From Xylogone sp. PMI_703 (lineage: Eukaryota; Ascomycota; Leotiomycetes), in assembly GCA_021399445.1 (NCBI GenBank), contig JAJTUQ010000007.1:682001-746000 (forward strand): a DNA stretch of 64,000 bases. The letters are read 5' to 3'. The position numbers and the translations under genes were made by a program. Positions 25,095 through 39,400 of this stretch are shown here, piece by piece (the first letter of the stretch is position 1; each line of letters begins with the position of its first letter). Under the pieces are notes generated by a model. It saw nothing but the letters and a program-made list of their open reading frames with translations, made no database searches and had not been told where the DNA came from.

Positions 25095-28000
25095 ATGGGC
25101 CAGTCGAGTGGTGATAAGGGGGAGATCCGACTGGACCATGTCTTGGGCAAGTCCTAATCTATACGTCGTGCGAGAGATTGTTGCTAATAAGGATCAGCCT
25201 CGATGCAGAGTGATACACAAAGGCAGAGAGCAGAAGGAATAAAAAGTATGACGCCGGATTTACTATTAGGTACCTTAATACTGACGTATCAATAGATCTC
25301 AAATCTATATTTGACCGAACGCACAAGACAGTGAACCTGTAGGCATGCACCCCTCTCTTCGTCTACAGTCCGTTTACTAATTACACCTTATAGTGATGTC
25401 CTCACTGACAAAGCGTACCATAAAATCTACGAGGTTCTTTTTAAGTTTGCACTCCATGAAAAACAGTCATTTCTCACGGCAAAAAGGAACACTACAGGTA
25501 CCGCTGCCAGTCGTCTTGCGTACTGTGGGGATGTCTTTCGAGCAACAGTTAAGGCAGGCGCTTCAAAGTTAAGATGGAAGACGGTAGAGGCAGTAGTAGA
25601 TCATATTGTGCAAACACTTCCGAATACAGATGGAGAATACTGCGAACCGATTAGCCAGCATTATCTTAAGGCGCTAGGCTCCGTTTTCGAGCATAGATCC
25701 AACGTTGAACATTTGAGGACAAGCAAATGGCTGGAAGTGGTTGACTTTTGCCTTCAAGGTATCAAGTTATACTTGGAGAAAAATGGAACAGAAGTGGATG
25801 GAATACCTTCCAGTGCTGGAAGTGGAGCCCAGAGCTCAGGGTTCGGATCGCTGGTAAGGTCATCCGCGGGACGCCAGACACTTGCTGGTTCTCTATCAAG
25901 GCAGAATGTCGAGGATCTATTACATTGTCTGGCATTCCTTGTCTCTGCTCCGAACTGCCCTCTTCTTGAGAGAGTTGATAACATTTCGAGCAACATTGTC
26001 CATTTTCTTCAGTCTCAGGGTTCTAGTGTCAGTCAAATGCATCAACTGGCTTTCTCCATCCTTAATTCTGTACTTATCGTTACTGTTGCTGACCGAACCT
26101 CATTTTCTCAATCTCTTGCAAGGGATGCTCTTCCTATAATTAGTCGCTTATGGCAAGGAAGGGCAATTGCGAAGGATGAAATGCTTAACTCAGTACGAGA
26201 CGAGATGCTGATCGTTTTACTGACTACTCACCTGCATTTGGAGCGCAGTCTTAGGGACGAGGGTCCTGCTTCGGATCTTACCGCCAGATTGAAGGATTTA
26301 TTGATTACTTTAAGAGTAGACTATGCAAGGCGTTCGGATAGAGACCAGCTTCAATTGACTGATTTAGATATGGATGATTTGGGATTGGATGCAACAAACG
26401 ACCGACCGTTCCGCCTCCAGATTTTCAGTATTCGACCCCATAATAAAGCTGCAGAGCGTAACTGGGCTATATTATACTTGATCGGCTTGTTAGAGAGGCT
26501 TGTTAAACTAGAAATTGATGACAACGTGAATCCCGACGTGAACGATGATCATGAAGTTGAGCAACCACGAAAACGTCGGCGACTTGAAAGACAGTATGAT
26601 GCATTACTTGACCCTATTCTGTCAGAGGACATGGCTGCCCAGCTAGCGGCATTGCAAACAATACCTTTTGTGCTCCATCATTGTGATCTCCCACCGCCTA
26701 CGTTGACAAAGTTGCTCAGTCAACTGAATATATGCGCGAGTGATAAGAAGGAAAATGTTAGATCATGGGCGTTATTAGCTATTGCAAGGTAAACTGATCC
26801 CTTACTCTCAGGAGATAAATTGTTGACAAAGATAATCCAGCTGTGCCCATCAACCTCGAATAAGAGAGAGCTCTGCCGACTGGCTGCATCTATGGCACGT
26901 TGGCATTAGATGTGTAATATATCCTACGACCTGTCGTGCCGCTTCCATCCTGCTTCACTCAATTCTTTCCCAGGATATCATAAAGCATAGTGAAGTTTCT
27001 GAAGATATAAACGCAATAATCACTACATCTGACACAAATGGCCCCGCTGTGCTCTGTGATTCTGCCCTCTTCTTAATGATGCATTTACTACATACTAGGA
27101 TAACTGAAGTACCTGGTGCAAGTCTGGCTGCATCTCAAAACGTCATCAGATGGCTTTTTACAAAATGGAATCCAGGTATGCTGCATGAGATTGCCTTTCA
27201 GATGAGATACTGAAATTTTCTTAGCTGACAAGTCATTTGCGACGCAACATGATCCGTATTTGCAGCCTTGGTACTTGATACAGCTGCTCCGTATATGCTT
27301 TGGCCTGTCAAGGCTGAATTATCAGTCAAGAGATACTTTACCCTGGGGTCCTGTGGTTCAAGCTTGGCAACGACATATCAGTACTCGGGATATCCTGAAA
27401 TACCTTCTCCTACTAGACGATATACCTGCCTCCAAAACAAAAATATGCTGTCCTTCTTGCCCTCAATATACGGAAATAGATACACCCTTATATTTTACAG
27501 AGACGACACGGTTCCACGTAACTCGGAAACTGGCACTCGAACATATTATGCCCAAGGTCAGTGATCTATTGCAGGGCTCGAAATCTGCAGATGGAGATAG
27601 GTCAACACAAATAACCGCTGACACGCTTCGTTGCACAATCAATGCGTGTCTCGTCGCATTACTTCTAACATCGTATTTTACTGTTGCGCCTCCTTCCCCC
27701 TTCAGTTCATTCGAGGCAGACTTGAAGACCTTAGTCGATGAGATAGTTGCTCTATTGGATGATAGTAATATCACAGACTTAAATAAGTCTCAGAGCTTCA
27801 CCGAGATAACCCTTCAATGTATACGCCTTTACTTACCAGCCATTTCCTCCAACGAATTGAATCGGCTTTTCCAGACAAATTCCCACCTGCAGCGCTTTTT
27901 TGCTGTAATTGCAGAGAAACTTGACCATGGGGCCTTGAGGGCTCCTGCATCAACATTGGGGCTCAGTGATGATCTCATGGATATAGACGAAGAGTTCGTG

Positions 28001-31000
28001 TCACAACGAAGTTCACTTCGGATAGAAGTGCATCGGGGCACGCTGCCGCGGGAGGACCTGTCTCTGAAGATGAGTGCTATATCGTTCTATAATATCATCA
28101 ATCGTCGATTAAAACTTGTTGCAGCGTTGAGCATGGAGCCAGAGGTAGACTCGATTCCTTCGATATTCATTAACCAATTGTTGGCCAAAACAGACGAAGA
28201 AGTATTGTCATGTCGCTCGTTAATCCAAGAAGTGCTTCAATCAGGTTTACTCATTGATGATGCAGATGCAAATCGACTAGTACTCCACGCTGGGGAAATT
28301 ATAGCTTCAGATGAATATGAACGTTGTGAGATCGCTCTTATGCTCTGCTTAGAAATTCTCGTTGAGTTGGTGCCCAAGTGGTCCAGCTCGGATTCCAATA
28401 GTCTCTCTGAGTCCGCATCTGAACTTTATCAGTGGTTTGTGCAAGTTGCTTTCCCGAATGGGATTACCTCCTCAAACGTGGAGAAGACAATGGCAATACT
28501 TCTATTCCATCTGATGGAGACGCGAGAGGACTATGGTGCTGCCCTTACTATCCCTTCGCCGCGATCCACTCTTTTTGAAATTATTCAGCAGAGCAATATT
28601 GCCGTTAAATTCTACATCAGTATCCAGATATCCCACATCTTTGAGCTTTTTATCTTAAAGGAACATGACAATGTCTTTGTGGATATCCTCCAAAATCTAC
28701 CATCGGATCCTGACTGGATCGAAGGGATAGCCTATCGACTTTTTGTCCTTTCAAAACTAGCATCTCGCTGGTCAACGTTATTGCGACGATGTATTTATCA
28801 TATCTTCGAGACTCCAGGCAGGATTCCAAAGTCAAAAGACCACGCAACAAGATGTCTTGCCAATGTTTCTTCAGCGCTTCAAGTAGATGGCCCACGTGAG
28901 CTATTTGAGCTCTTTTCTCCACAACTGCTATATACATGGCTTGAAACCGAGGCTATAGAAGATATGCCGTATGAAATATTTGGTTTCTCTAGCTTGAAGG
29001 ATCTTTTAGATGACGCAAAACACGAAGCCACAGCCCTCATGATCATGCGTGGTCAAGATGATGCCGCTACACGTCTGGCTACTGCTCTCGGCCTAACTCT
29101 AAGTAGTCTCCTTCAACAATGCTTCAGCAAGACTATTGCCTACAGTATTGCACATGATATTAGTACGCCTCGGTCCGATACTACAAAGAAAACTGGAGAA
29201 GCACGTGTAAGAAAACAATTGGGCTCTGAGTTGTACTTCGAATGCGTTAATCTACATTTTGTGGATATTGTTGCCACATTATTCAACATAATCGACCAGG
29301 AGGATAATATTGAGAGAACGTTCCTGAAAAACGAGAAACTTGCATATGCAGCAAAAGTCATCGTAGATATCAAGGCTATGGGCTCATCAGATGTTACACT
29401 ACCTCCGAATCAACAGCCCACATTTAAAGCAAAGTATCTCACCAGTGAAATTCAGCACTTGTGTTCACGTACAGTCCATGAAATTGAGGATTTGTATACC
29501 CCATCACTGGTAGTCTTTGTTGCAAGGAAGCTCCTAAACACTATCCATCCTTCATTGGGCTCACTTCACGCGTGTGCTGTGCTTCGAAAGCTCAGGATTC
29601 TGATTTCCCTTGCTGGGGATGCTGCAGTGCAGGGTTATCCCTTAGAGATGCTCTTGCAGTCAATAACACCCTTCATAACCGATCCTGAGTGTTCCCAGGA
29701 TGCTATCGGTCTTGTGCAATATTTATTAACATACGGTCATTCATATCTTGTTCAGACCCCGACTTTCGTTGCAGGTACCGCACTCACGGTCCTGGGACCT
29801 TTGAGGGTTTTCCTACAGTCTGGCCAAGCGAGTACTACACACGATACCCAGCATAAGATTACCATGTCTAAAGCTCAGCAGTTTCACGGCTGGGTGGGAG
29901 ATTATCTCAACGCATACGAATCTCCGTTGCTGAAAGGTTCGCCAAAAGCTGCTACTTTCTACTCTATAGTTCAATCAGCTCATGGCATTCGATCATCCGG
30001 CAATGCACAGATCGGGAGCTTAGAGAGCAATCTTCTCCTAAAGCTTCTCGAAGATGAGAAGGATAGTGATAGCTTACTCAATCCCACATCAAGGAAGTTA
30101 GCCTTGTCGATGCTCTGTTCTGAATTTGAGCCCCCAGCTAACTTCCGAGACGACATATTTGGAAATGATGATATTGCCATATCCAGTTCTGTCGTGGTGT
30201 GGAAATCCTGCGAAAACAATACAGTGAACAAGAGATACCTAGCTTGGGCAGCACGGGTTCTTGGAAGGGCTTTTGTAGCCTCTGGAAATATTCATGAAGA
30301 GCTTTTGCAGGAATCATCACTAAAGGAATTGAAAAGGCTGTCAAGATCGTCAAAGGAGGGAGTCACGTCAAACGCGTGCATTCTAGGTATTTTACAAGCA
30401 CTAACATTGAATGGCAGTCGGCGAGTGGTCGGGATGGCTGAAATCGCTCTAAGAGTGATCGTAACAATGTCCGATGAAACGCTCGCGGTACAATGCCAAA
30501 AAAACTTACCGGAATCTTTATGCATTGCCTCAGCTTGGGCGCCATATCAGATTCCCCCGTCCGAGACTCGTGCTAAAGACCTGATGAACAAGACTATTGA
30601 TGATCCCTTCAACGAAAACGCAATCGATCATCCAGACTGGCTCCGTGATCTCACAATAGCACTTGTAGACTCAGTCAAAGACGATATACTACTACAGGCT
30701 ATAATACCTATTCTCGCGAATGTACCCGAATTTTCAACTCAGATTTTTCCATTTGTCTTACATCTTGTGCTCTCAAACCAATTTCAAAACAAGCAAAGTG
30801 GGAGGAAGCAGCTTTCCGATGCTTTTACAAAATGGTTTGGGAGACACGAATTCATTGATAAGAACAAGTTGAGAATGTTAATTAACTCGATCCTATATCT
30901 CCGGACCCAACCTCTGCCAGAAGAACGATCATCTGCAGACCGGTTGCACTGGCTTGACTTGGACTATACTAAAACAGCAAACGCCGCTTCAGCTTGTGGA

Positions 31001-34000
31001 ATGTTTAAAACGGCATTATTATTTATTGAGGAGTCCGTTTCAGAAGGTGTAAAATCACGGAGAGATAAAACGAAAGGTCTCGTTGTTGGTTCACAGGTGG
31101 ATGATACAAACGAACTGCTTCTCAAGATCTATCAAGGTATTGACGATCCTGACCTATATTATGGCGTGCAGCAAAGTGCTAGCTTAAGCACAATCCTGGC
31201 ACGATTAGAATACGAAAGAGATGGGTCTAGAAGCCTTGCTTTCAGAGGAGCCCAATATGACAGTCATTTACGGCAACATAATCCAGAGTCAGCCGACGAC
31301 GCTGATTACCTAGTCAGAGCACTTGACATGCTAAATCTGAGTGGTCTCTCTCATTCACTTCTCCAGACACAGCAGAATATAGGAATGAACTCCGCATCTG
31401 CAGACTCCATGTTTCGAACAGCTCGAAAACTTGAGCAGTGGGATATTCCGGTCCCAAACTCATACAACAATAATGCGGTTACGATCTACAAAGCTTTCCA
31501 GACGATTCACACAAGCATAGAGAGAGAACAGATAGTACAAGGAATAAATGAAGGCCTGTGCTTGACCATGGAATCTCTTGTTCAGAAAGACCTTACAGCA
31601 AACTCACTTCATGACTCGCTTCAAACATTAGCAGTATTAGTGGAATTAGACGAATTGGTTTGTGCGGAAGGGTCTAACCAGATTGAAGAGATGCTATCCA
31701 GATACCAGAATCGCTCCTCCTGGATGAAGACTGGAAGGTAAGGACTCCCCAAGTATCTATCTAGCCATGGCATTCTAATGATCAATACTCTAGATTCGAA
31801 GATATTAGCCAGATTTTATCATGCCGTGGCACAGCTTTGAGCTCTTTAAGCCAACAACCTCGCCTGCAAAGAATCTTGAGCATTTCCTCTACGGATGCTA
31901 GGTTAGTTGAGGTGCAGACTGCATTACTATCGTCTGGGTTAAACCGCGCCCATGGAGCACATCAAGAATCTTTATCGCTTGCAACTTCTTTGATTGATTT
32001 GATCCAACCATGCAAAAAGGTTGGACTGAGCATTGAAGCTGCAGCTCATTTGGAAGCTGCGAATGCCTTGTGGGATCAAGGCGAAGTAACAGCTGCTATA
32101 GGTATGCTTCAATCCTTAGAGGCAAGCACGAGTTTCAAAAATCAGAGCATACCTGTTGGTAGATCGGACTTGTTAGCAAAAGTAGGGTATCATGTCTCTG
32201 TAGCAAGACTAGAAAAGCCTGATCAAATTATCGAGAGGTATTTGAAACCTGCCCTTGAGGAATTACGAGGTAAAAATGATGGTGGCGAGGCAGGCCAGGT
32301 ATTTCATCAGTTTGCCATATTCTGTGATCAACAGCTTCAGGATCCGAATAATGTTGAAGATCTTGAACGGCTACGAAAATTGAGCCAGATGAAGGAATCT
32401 GAGGTTAACGAACTTGCCAAAATGTTAAAGAATGCAACATCGAGTATGGAGAAGGCCAAGTACAAGGGCCACTACGCCAAAGCAAAGCAATGGCTCTCAT
32501 TAGATGAGCAAGAGCTTCGACGTCATATCTCGAGTAGGGACGAATTTCTACGTCAGAGCCTAGAGAACTATCTCCTTGCTTTGAGCGCTTCAGATGATCA
32601 CGATAATGACGCCCTCCGGTTTACTGCTCTCTGGTTCGAACACTCTGGTACCAAACTCGCAAACGAAGCAGTCTCCCGGCAGATAGCTCGTGTACCTAGC
32701 AGAAAATTCGCGGCACTCATGAATCAGCTTACTTCGAGATTACTAGACACCAGTGAAGACTTTCAACAGCTCCTCTTCTCTCTTGTGATGAGAATTTGTA
32801 TAGAACACCCTTATCATGGGATGTATCAAATTTACGCTGGCACCAGTTCACGGGCAAATTCAAAAGATGAGGCGGCAGTATCCCGCTACAAAGTAACTAC
32901 GAAAGTTGGTGCCCAGTTAACAAACGAATCTCAGGTGGGGCTCATATGGTCTCGCATAAATGCCACGAGCAAAGGATATTGCCTATTAGCGGGAGAGAAG
33001 AATGATCAGAGATACAGAGCTGGTAGGAAAATAGCATTGAAGGACTCCCCTGCCGGGGCTCGCTTCAGCAGTATCCTTCCAAAATACCCTACACCTGCTC
33101 CGACCATGCACATAAGTCTTGCTCCCGACTTGGATTACTCTAAAGTTCCCACCATGACCAAACTTGACAGTCATATGACCATTGCATCTGGAGTAAGTGC
33201 GCCGAAAATTATAACGGTTATTGCTAGCAATGGGGCTAGATATAAACAACTCGTAAGGATAATCCACTCACTTAGAGAAGACGCATTCGCTAACACATGT
33301 GTAGGTTAAGGGAGGAAACGATGATCTACGCCAAGATGCCATCATGGAACAGGTATTTGCACAGGTCAGCGAGTTACTCAAAGTGAATCGTTCTACAAGA
33401 CAACGGAATCTCGGTATAAGGACTTACAAAGTTCTCCCTCTCACCTCTACTGCTGGGGTTATAGAGTTTGTACCAAATACGATTCCGCTCCATGAATATC
33501 TCATGCCGGCTCACGAAAGATTCTACCCAAAAGACTTAAAGGGTAACCAGTGCCGAAAAGAGATCGGAGATGTACAGACACAGCCGCTTGATGTTCGCAT
33601 TAAGAAGTATCGCAGCGTTATCGAACGCTTCCATCCCGTCATGAGATATTTCTTCATGGAGAAATTTGATGATCCGGATGAGTGGTTTGTGAAGAGGTTA
33701 GCGTACACCCGAAGCACAGCTGCAATATCCATGCTAGGGCATGTTCTTGGGTTGGGAGATCGTCATGGCCATAATATATTATTAGATGCTGGCAGTGGGG
33801 AAGTAGTCCATATAGATTTGGGGGTAGCGTTCGAGATGGGACGCGTTCTACCTGTCCCAGAGCTCGTTCCCTTTCGTCTGACACGGGACATTGTAGATGG
33901 TATGGGCATTACGAAAACTGAAGGCGTCTTTCGTCGATGCTGTGAATTCACGCTCGAAGCTTTGAGGAATGAAGTGTACAGCATAATGACCATTCTCGAT

Positions 34001-34349
34001 GTTCTCCGATACGATCCTCTCTATAGCTGGTCGATCTCACCAGTACGGCTGGCAAAACTGCAAGATGCCCAGAGCGTAGCCCCAGGTCCAGTTCCGACCA
34101 TCTCGGGAGAAACAAACGGACGAGAACGTCCTAAAGGACTAGTCAATGAGCCTAGTGAAGCGGATAGAGCACTCACGGTTGTGAACAAGAAATTATCGAA
34201 GACCTTGAGCGTGTCGGCCACTGTCAATGATCTAATTAACCAAGCCACCGATGAAAGGAACCTCGCTGTATTATATTCTGGTAAATAATTTTTCAATCGG
34301 AACAGAACTATGCTGACTCTTCATTGTAGGTTGGGCCGCATATGCATGA
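25095..34349 (+). CDS. tel1: Serine/threonine kinase Tel1 (ATM family)
   Basis: PI3K-like kinase that senses DNA double-strand breaks with the Mre11 complex and protects telomeres. Exons 25095-25146, 25198-25285, 25394-26788, 26841-27175, 27225-31737, 31794-33252, 33305-34280 and 34330-34349 give 2945 aa. The N-terminal TAN motif is split by intron 1 (RLDHVLA | [17 protein letters not shown]). A long HEAT solenoid and FAT region follow. The kinase domain has [15 protein letters not shown] at about 2616, the catalytic loop GLGDRHGHN at about 2763 and HIDLGVAFE (DLG for metal) at about 2783, then DIVDGMG. The last 20-nt exon adds the FATC end GWAAYA. Intron 1 appears to be a GC-AG intron (donor GCAAGT). 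Start and exon 2 are the least certain parts; everything from exon 3 on is firm. Confidence 0.95.
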
Positions 34350-35244
34350 TTAAGTCTCGATATACTATGACCAACAAACTACTAAACGACACGAGCGGCG
34401 TGCCGTTTCCCTTTCCAGATCTCTAGGCTCTAGACCTTGTGAGCTCGACGTGTGTATTACTTAGCAAGGTGTAATAAACCTCTTGTCTTTAGCATGAAGA
34501 GATTGCTTCAGCATCACGAATTAATATTGCATGTATGGAAACTAGTTCATAATTCCGAGTTTCAGGCGGGCATAGAAAATCATGGTGTCTGAATTTAAAC
34601 ATCGTCTTGCATTGTTTAGTGTATTAGACTCTAATGTATTATTATCTAATGAATAAAATGGAAAAGATCTCCGAAGTCGAACACACCCTTATTTGGTGCT
34701 TATATGGTCTTGTCATCTGCTTGTTTATTTTGCGTTTACTGGAAGACATATTCTCGCCAGTAGATATAACAGATCTAGGTTCTACCATCTTATAATTCTG
34801 TCATGTATATATCCTTGAGGAGAGTGATCAAGTAGAAGGAGCTTGCAGCATCACTCTCATAACTAGAATAGAATAGGTATCCTATATTGGTAAACATGGT
34901 CGTTGGTTGAGGCGGTTTAGAATTGAATGATCATTAAAACACTTCGAGAGATATTGAGTTGAGTGGAGATAAGAAACATCGCCTCAAATAGCAGAGATAA
35001 TGAATATCATGCCGGGTAAAGGAAGGGATGAAAGGTATGTTATAGTTCTCTGATGCAGTAAATATAGGGAGATCAATTATCACTATTAGTACTGAGAGCA
35101 AAACTATCCCAAACGCCACTTATCCAGTCTATGAACCAGTATGCTTTGCGAACGCCATGCAACCAATTATGTGAATTGCCAACGCCTTAAGAACCACGCC
35201 TGTACCATTTCATAATTTCATCCTGAGGAAGACAAAATCCCATG
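34350..35244. other. Convergent 3' spacer
   Basis: About 900 bp of AT-rich DNA between the ends of tel1 and the slx8-like gene. I see no gene, only AT-rich 3' flanking sequence on both sides. Confidence 0.5.
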
Positions 35245-36189
35245 TCATGTTTTCTTAGCCACTTGCTTTCCTTTCCGATTGGCAGTCATAAGCTTCATTT
35301 CAAGAGCAAAGATGCCATTTTTCGGCTGCCTCTGATGCGGCTTTTTCCCAACCAGAGTTGTACTAATGGCCGTGCGACAAACAGGACAGCATTTCTTGGC
35401 ATTTCCGGCATACAACGCTTGATGTAAGCACTCAGAACAGAATAAATGACCTGGTCCAAGTCAGTATTGAACAATATCACGGCCCTGCAGTGCTAGGTAC
35501 ATACCACAATGTGTTACCGTGAGATCGGTAGGATTATCCATGCAGATAATACACTGAAATTCTGCCAACCTCATAGGTTTGTTTGAATCGTCTTGTTGTT
35601 GCTTTATCAATTCCTTCTGCTGCTTCGACTTGAACTCCTCATACTGAGAATCATCTTCAATATCCACGAGATCCACAATATCTGCGGTATCTTCAACCTT
35701 CGGTCTCTTCACTGTCATATCTTCTCTTGATTCATTCAGTATGGCTCTTGATCCGGATGGCTCGGGTACAGCTATTCTCTCCCTCTCCCGCTTCCTCTTC
35801 CTGCCTGGTGCCATATTGTGTGAAGATTGTTGAGTGGGCTCAGCTATATCTGGAGGAGTATCACTCGGTTCCGGTGATTGAGATGGCGCATTGATGTAGC
35901 TCTCGAAAATATCAGAGTCGGGAGACTCAGAAATTCTGTATCGGACTTGTTGATTAGAAGGAGGTGGAAGTTGATCTCGGTAGTGTGGCAAAGAACGATC
36001 CGTGAAGAGGAGGTTATGCTCTGAGAGTCCTGGAAGGGGGCTATTCGAAAGATCTGGATTAAGCGGCGGGAGCGTCAATGAATCGCGGCGGCTTTGTTCA
36101 GATGATATACTCCAAGGTGAGCGTGGAGTATTCGATATGATCTCCGAAGGAGAATAATTAGAAGAGGCGACTGGTGAATATGAGGTCAT
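35245..36189 (-). CDS. slx8: RING-finger E3 ligase, Slx8-like (SUMO-targeted)
   Basis: Probable nuclear SUMO-targeted ubiquitin ligase, which clears SUMO-modified proteins at damaged or stalled DNA. Exons (minus) 36189-35505 and 35450-35245 give 296 aa. The first two thirds is disordered and Ser/Pro-rich. A basic nuclear signal, GRKRKRERER, lies at 129-138. DIVDLVDIEDD at about 170-180 fits a SUMO-interacting motif. The C3HC4 RING is complete: C213, C216, C228, H230, C233, C236, C250, C253. The intron (54 bp) falls within the RING, after C228. The ATG at 36189 is the first in frame. Slx8 is the closest match by architecture; other small nuclear RING ligases remain possible. Confidence 0.75.
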
Positions 36190-36498
36190 TATAAGGATAG
36201 CTGACGCAAGGATTGTTGTCAGGACAGATTTGACAGTTGCATAATACAACGGGACACAAACTTACAACCAGACTTGAACAATCATGACAACAAAGAAAGT
36301 TCAACCAAAGAACGCCCCTCCTTATCGTAGGAGGGACGTGTACTGGGCATGCGGATAAATATTTCGCCGAGATCGTGGATCTCCAGAACAGGAATAGGCA
36401 CCCCTCCACGAAGACTAAATTCTTAAGACTATCGCGACATTGCGGCACCTTATCAATTAGTCTAGGGGCCAGACACCATGCTTTAGGCAATTGAAATT
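36190..36498. promoter_or_regulatory. Divergent promoter, slx8 / mip1
   Basis: Only 309 bp separate the two start codons, so both genes are probably driven from a shared, bidirectional promoter. No TATA box or known site stands out. Confidence 0.45.
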
Positions 36499-39400
36499 AT
36501 GCTGCTTTCAATGCACAGATGCTATATGAGCAAGTCATGTAGCGGCCTTGCTAGATTTACAAAGCACAAGATGGGATGGCAAGCACCAAGAGCTCTCTCG
36601 GCATGGCGGTCCTATGCGACAAACGATGTGACTCCCATAGAACACTCCTCCGATGATCGCAGCTCACTCTTAAGTATATTGTATCTAGCCAATGTTATTT
36701 TCATCGACTAACGTTTCATAGGATTATCTAACGCTCGATTCAATGAGATTGGAGTTCAGCAAGTGAGCGAGTATATTCATTCCCAAATATTCCCAGGAAC
36801 TACTGCTCCAACCCCGCAAGACCCGGACAATATTTCAAAAGATACTCTTTGGCGGAAACAACTAGTCGAGCTCTCACGCGATCACCTCCAGAGGCATGAG
36901 TTACTGGGGAAGAATACGGATAATACGCCCCCGATCGCTTTTGATCTTCCCGAGTTGCAAGGAGAAACAAAGACGCTCGATGAACATTTTTTCAGGCTAG
37001 GCTCAGATGCTGCTGAACCGTACCTAGCACATGCAAAGGAGTTCACTAGAGCGAATGCGCCACCAAAGCCTCGAGAATGGATACATCAAAGTGGCTGGAC
37101 GCGGTATCCTAGGGAAGGGCCGCCTGAAGCTATTGAGGCCCCCTCGGAAACTATGTTATGTTTTGATACTGAGGTGATGTGGAAAGAAAGCTCCTTTGCC
37201 GTCATGGCATGTGCTGTTAGCCCTACGGCTTGGTACGCTTGGATATCACCATGGTTGCTGGGTGAATCCGAGAACGATCGACAGTTAATTCCCCTTGGAG
37301 ATCCATCACAGCCACGTATCATTGTGGGACATAATGTTGGTTACGATCGAGCACGGGTAGCGGAAGAGTATGATGTGCAGCAGTCCAAGAACTGTTTTTT
37401 GGACACAATGTCATTACATGTGGCTGTGAATGGCATGTGTTCACGTCAACGACCTACCTGGATAAGGCATAGGAAGAATAGAGAACTGCGAGATAAGATA
37501 GCATCACAAACCAACAACACTGAATTAGCAAATGTTCTTTCAGATAAAGCATTGACTGAGGAAGAGGAAGAACTATGGGTTGGAAGAAGCTCAATCAATT
37601 CCCTAAGAGACGTGGCAAAGTTCCATCTTAATGTTACCATTGACAAAGCTCAGAGGGACCAATTTGGGGAGCTAGATCGGCAAGGTGTGCGGAATAAACT
37701 TGATGAGCTGCTTGACTACTGCGCTGCCGATGTGGAAGTTACACATAGGGTTTATAAGACTGTGTTTCCGAATTTTCTCAATGTATGCCCGCATCCTGTG
37801 AGTTTTGCCGCACTACGCCATCTCTCATCAGTCATACTACCAGTGGACAAGAGTTGGGAATCATACATTAAAAAAGCTGAAGCAACATATGACAAATTAT
37901 CCCGCGCTGTACGCGATAGACTGATCTTCTTAACAGACAAAGCTGTGGGCATCAAAGATGATTCGGAAAAATGGAGCAATGACCCATGGCTTCGTCAGCT
38001 CGACTGGTCTATTAAAGAGATCAGGTGGGTTAAAGGAAAAAGGAAAGGTGACCCACCACGACTTGCGGCCAGACAAAAAATGCCTGGAATGCCAAAGTGG
38101 TATAAGGATCTTTTCAAGGCCGATGAATCCATCTCACTTACTGTACGGACCCGCATTGCGCCCCTGTTATTACGACTAGCATGGGATGGTCATCCTTTAG
38201 TCTGGTCCGATAAGTATGGCTGGACCTTCGCAGTCCCAGTAGCTGATGCCGCCAAGTACCGCGAGGCTTTAATGCAAGAATGTACAGATTTTGAAGAGAA
38301 GGATATGAGGCTACGAGATGACAAATTGAGCGTATACTTTAAGATACCTCACAAGGATGGATCTACAGCACGTTGTGTCAACCCTATGGCAAAGGGCTAT
38401 ATGCCATACTTCGAGAATGGCACTCTCTCTTCTGAGTACCCATATGCCAAAGAGGCATTAGAGATGAACGCATCATGTTCCTACTGGATTAGCGCAAGGG
38501 AGAGAATCAAGTCCCAAATGGCAGTATATAAAAGCGATGGTGCAAAGGTACCTTCGAGAGCAGTTTCGACATCTGAAATTGGTTACATATTGCCTCAGAT
38601 CATACCAATGGGTACCATTACACGGCGGGCAGTCGAAAACACTTGGCTCACTGCCAGCAACGCTAAAGCCAATCGTGTTGGATCTGAACTCAAGTCAATG
38701 ATCAAGTCTCCTCCCGGATATTGTTTCGTTGGTGCAGATGTAGATTCGGAGGAGCTCTGGATAGCAAGTCTCGTGGGCGATGCGCAGTTTAAGCTACACG
38801 GAGGTAGTGCAGTAGGTTTCATGACCCTAGAAGGTACTAAAGCAGCCGGTACAGACCTCCACTCACGAACTGCAAAAATATTGGGTATCACACGAAACGA
38901 TGCTAAGGTCTTCAACTATGGACGTATATATGGTGCAGGGCTCAAATTTGCGTCCGCTCTCCTACAGCAGTTCAACAAGAGCTTATCCGAGTCAGACACA
39001 ATTAAAATTGCCTCTAACCTATACAAGGCTACGAAAGGAATCAAAACGACTAGAAAGACTATTCATAAACGACCTTTCTGGAGGGGAGGCACAGAGAGTT
39101 TCGTTTTCAACAAGCTAGAAGAGTTTGCTGAACAAGAACGACCGCGCACACCTGTTCTTGGAGCTGGGATCACTGAAGCGTTAATGACCAGGTTTATAAA
39201 CCAAGGAGCTTTTATGACTTCTAGGATCAACTGGGCCATTCAATCATCCGGAGTCGATTATCTGCATCTATTGATTGTTTCGATGGATTACTTGATTCGA
39301 AGATTTAATATTGATGCTCGTCTCGCAATTACCGTCCATGATGAAATTAGATACTTAGTCGCAGACGAGGACAAGTATAGAGCAGCCATGGCTCTTCAGG

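Noticed and set aside
27260..34288. Several antisense frames of 60-103 codons within tel1
   Set aside because: Shadows of the coding strand; tel1 is continuous and complete.
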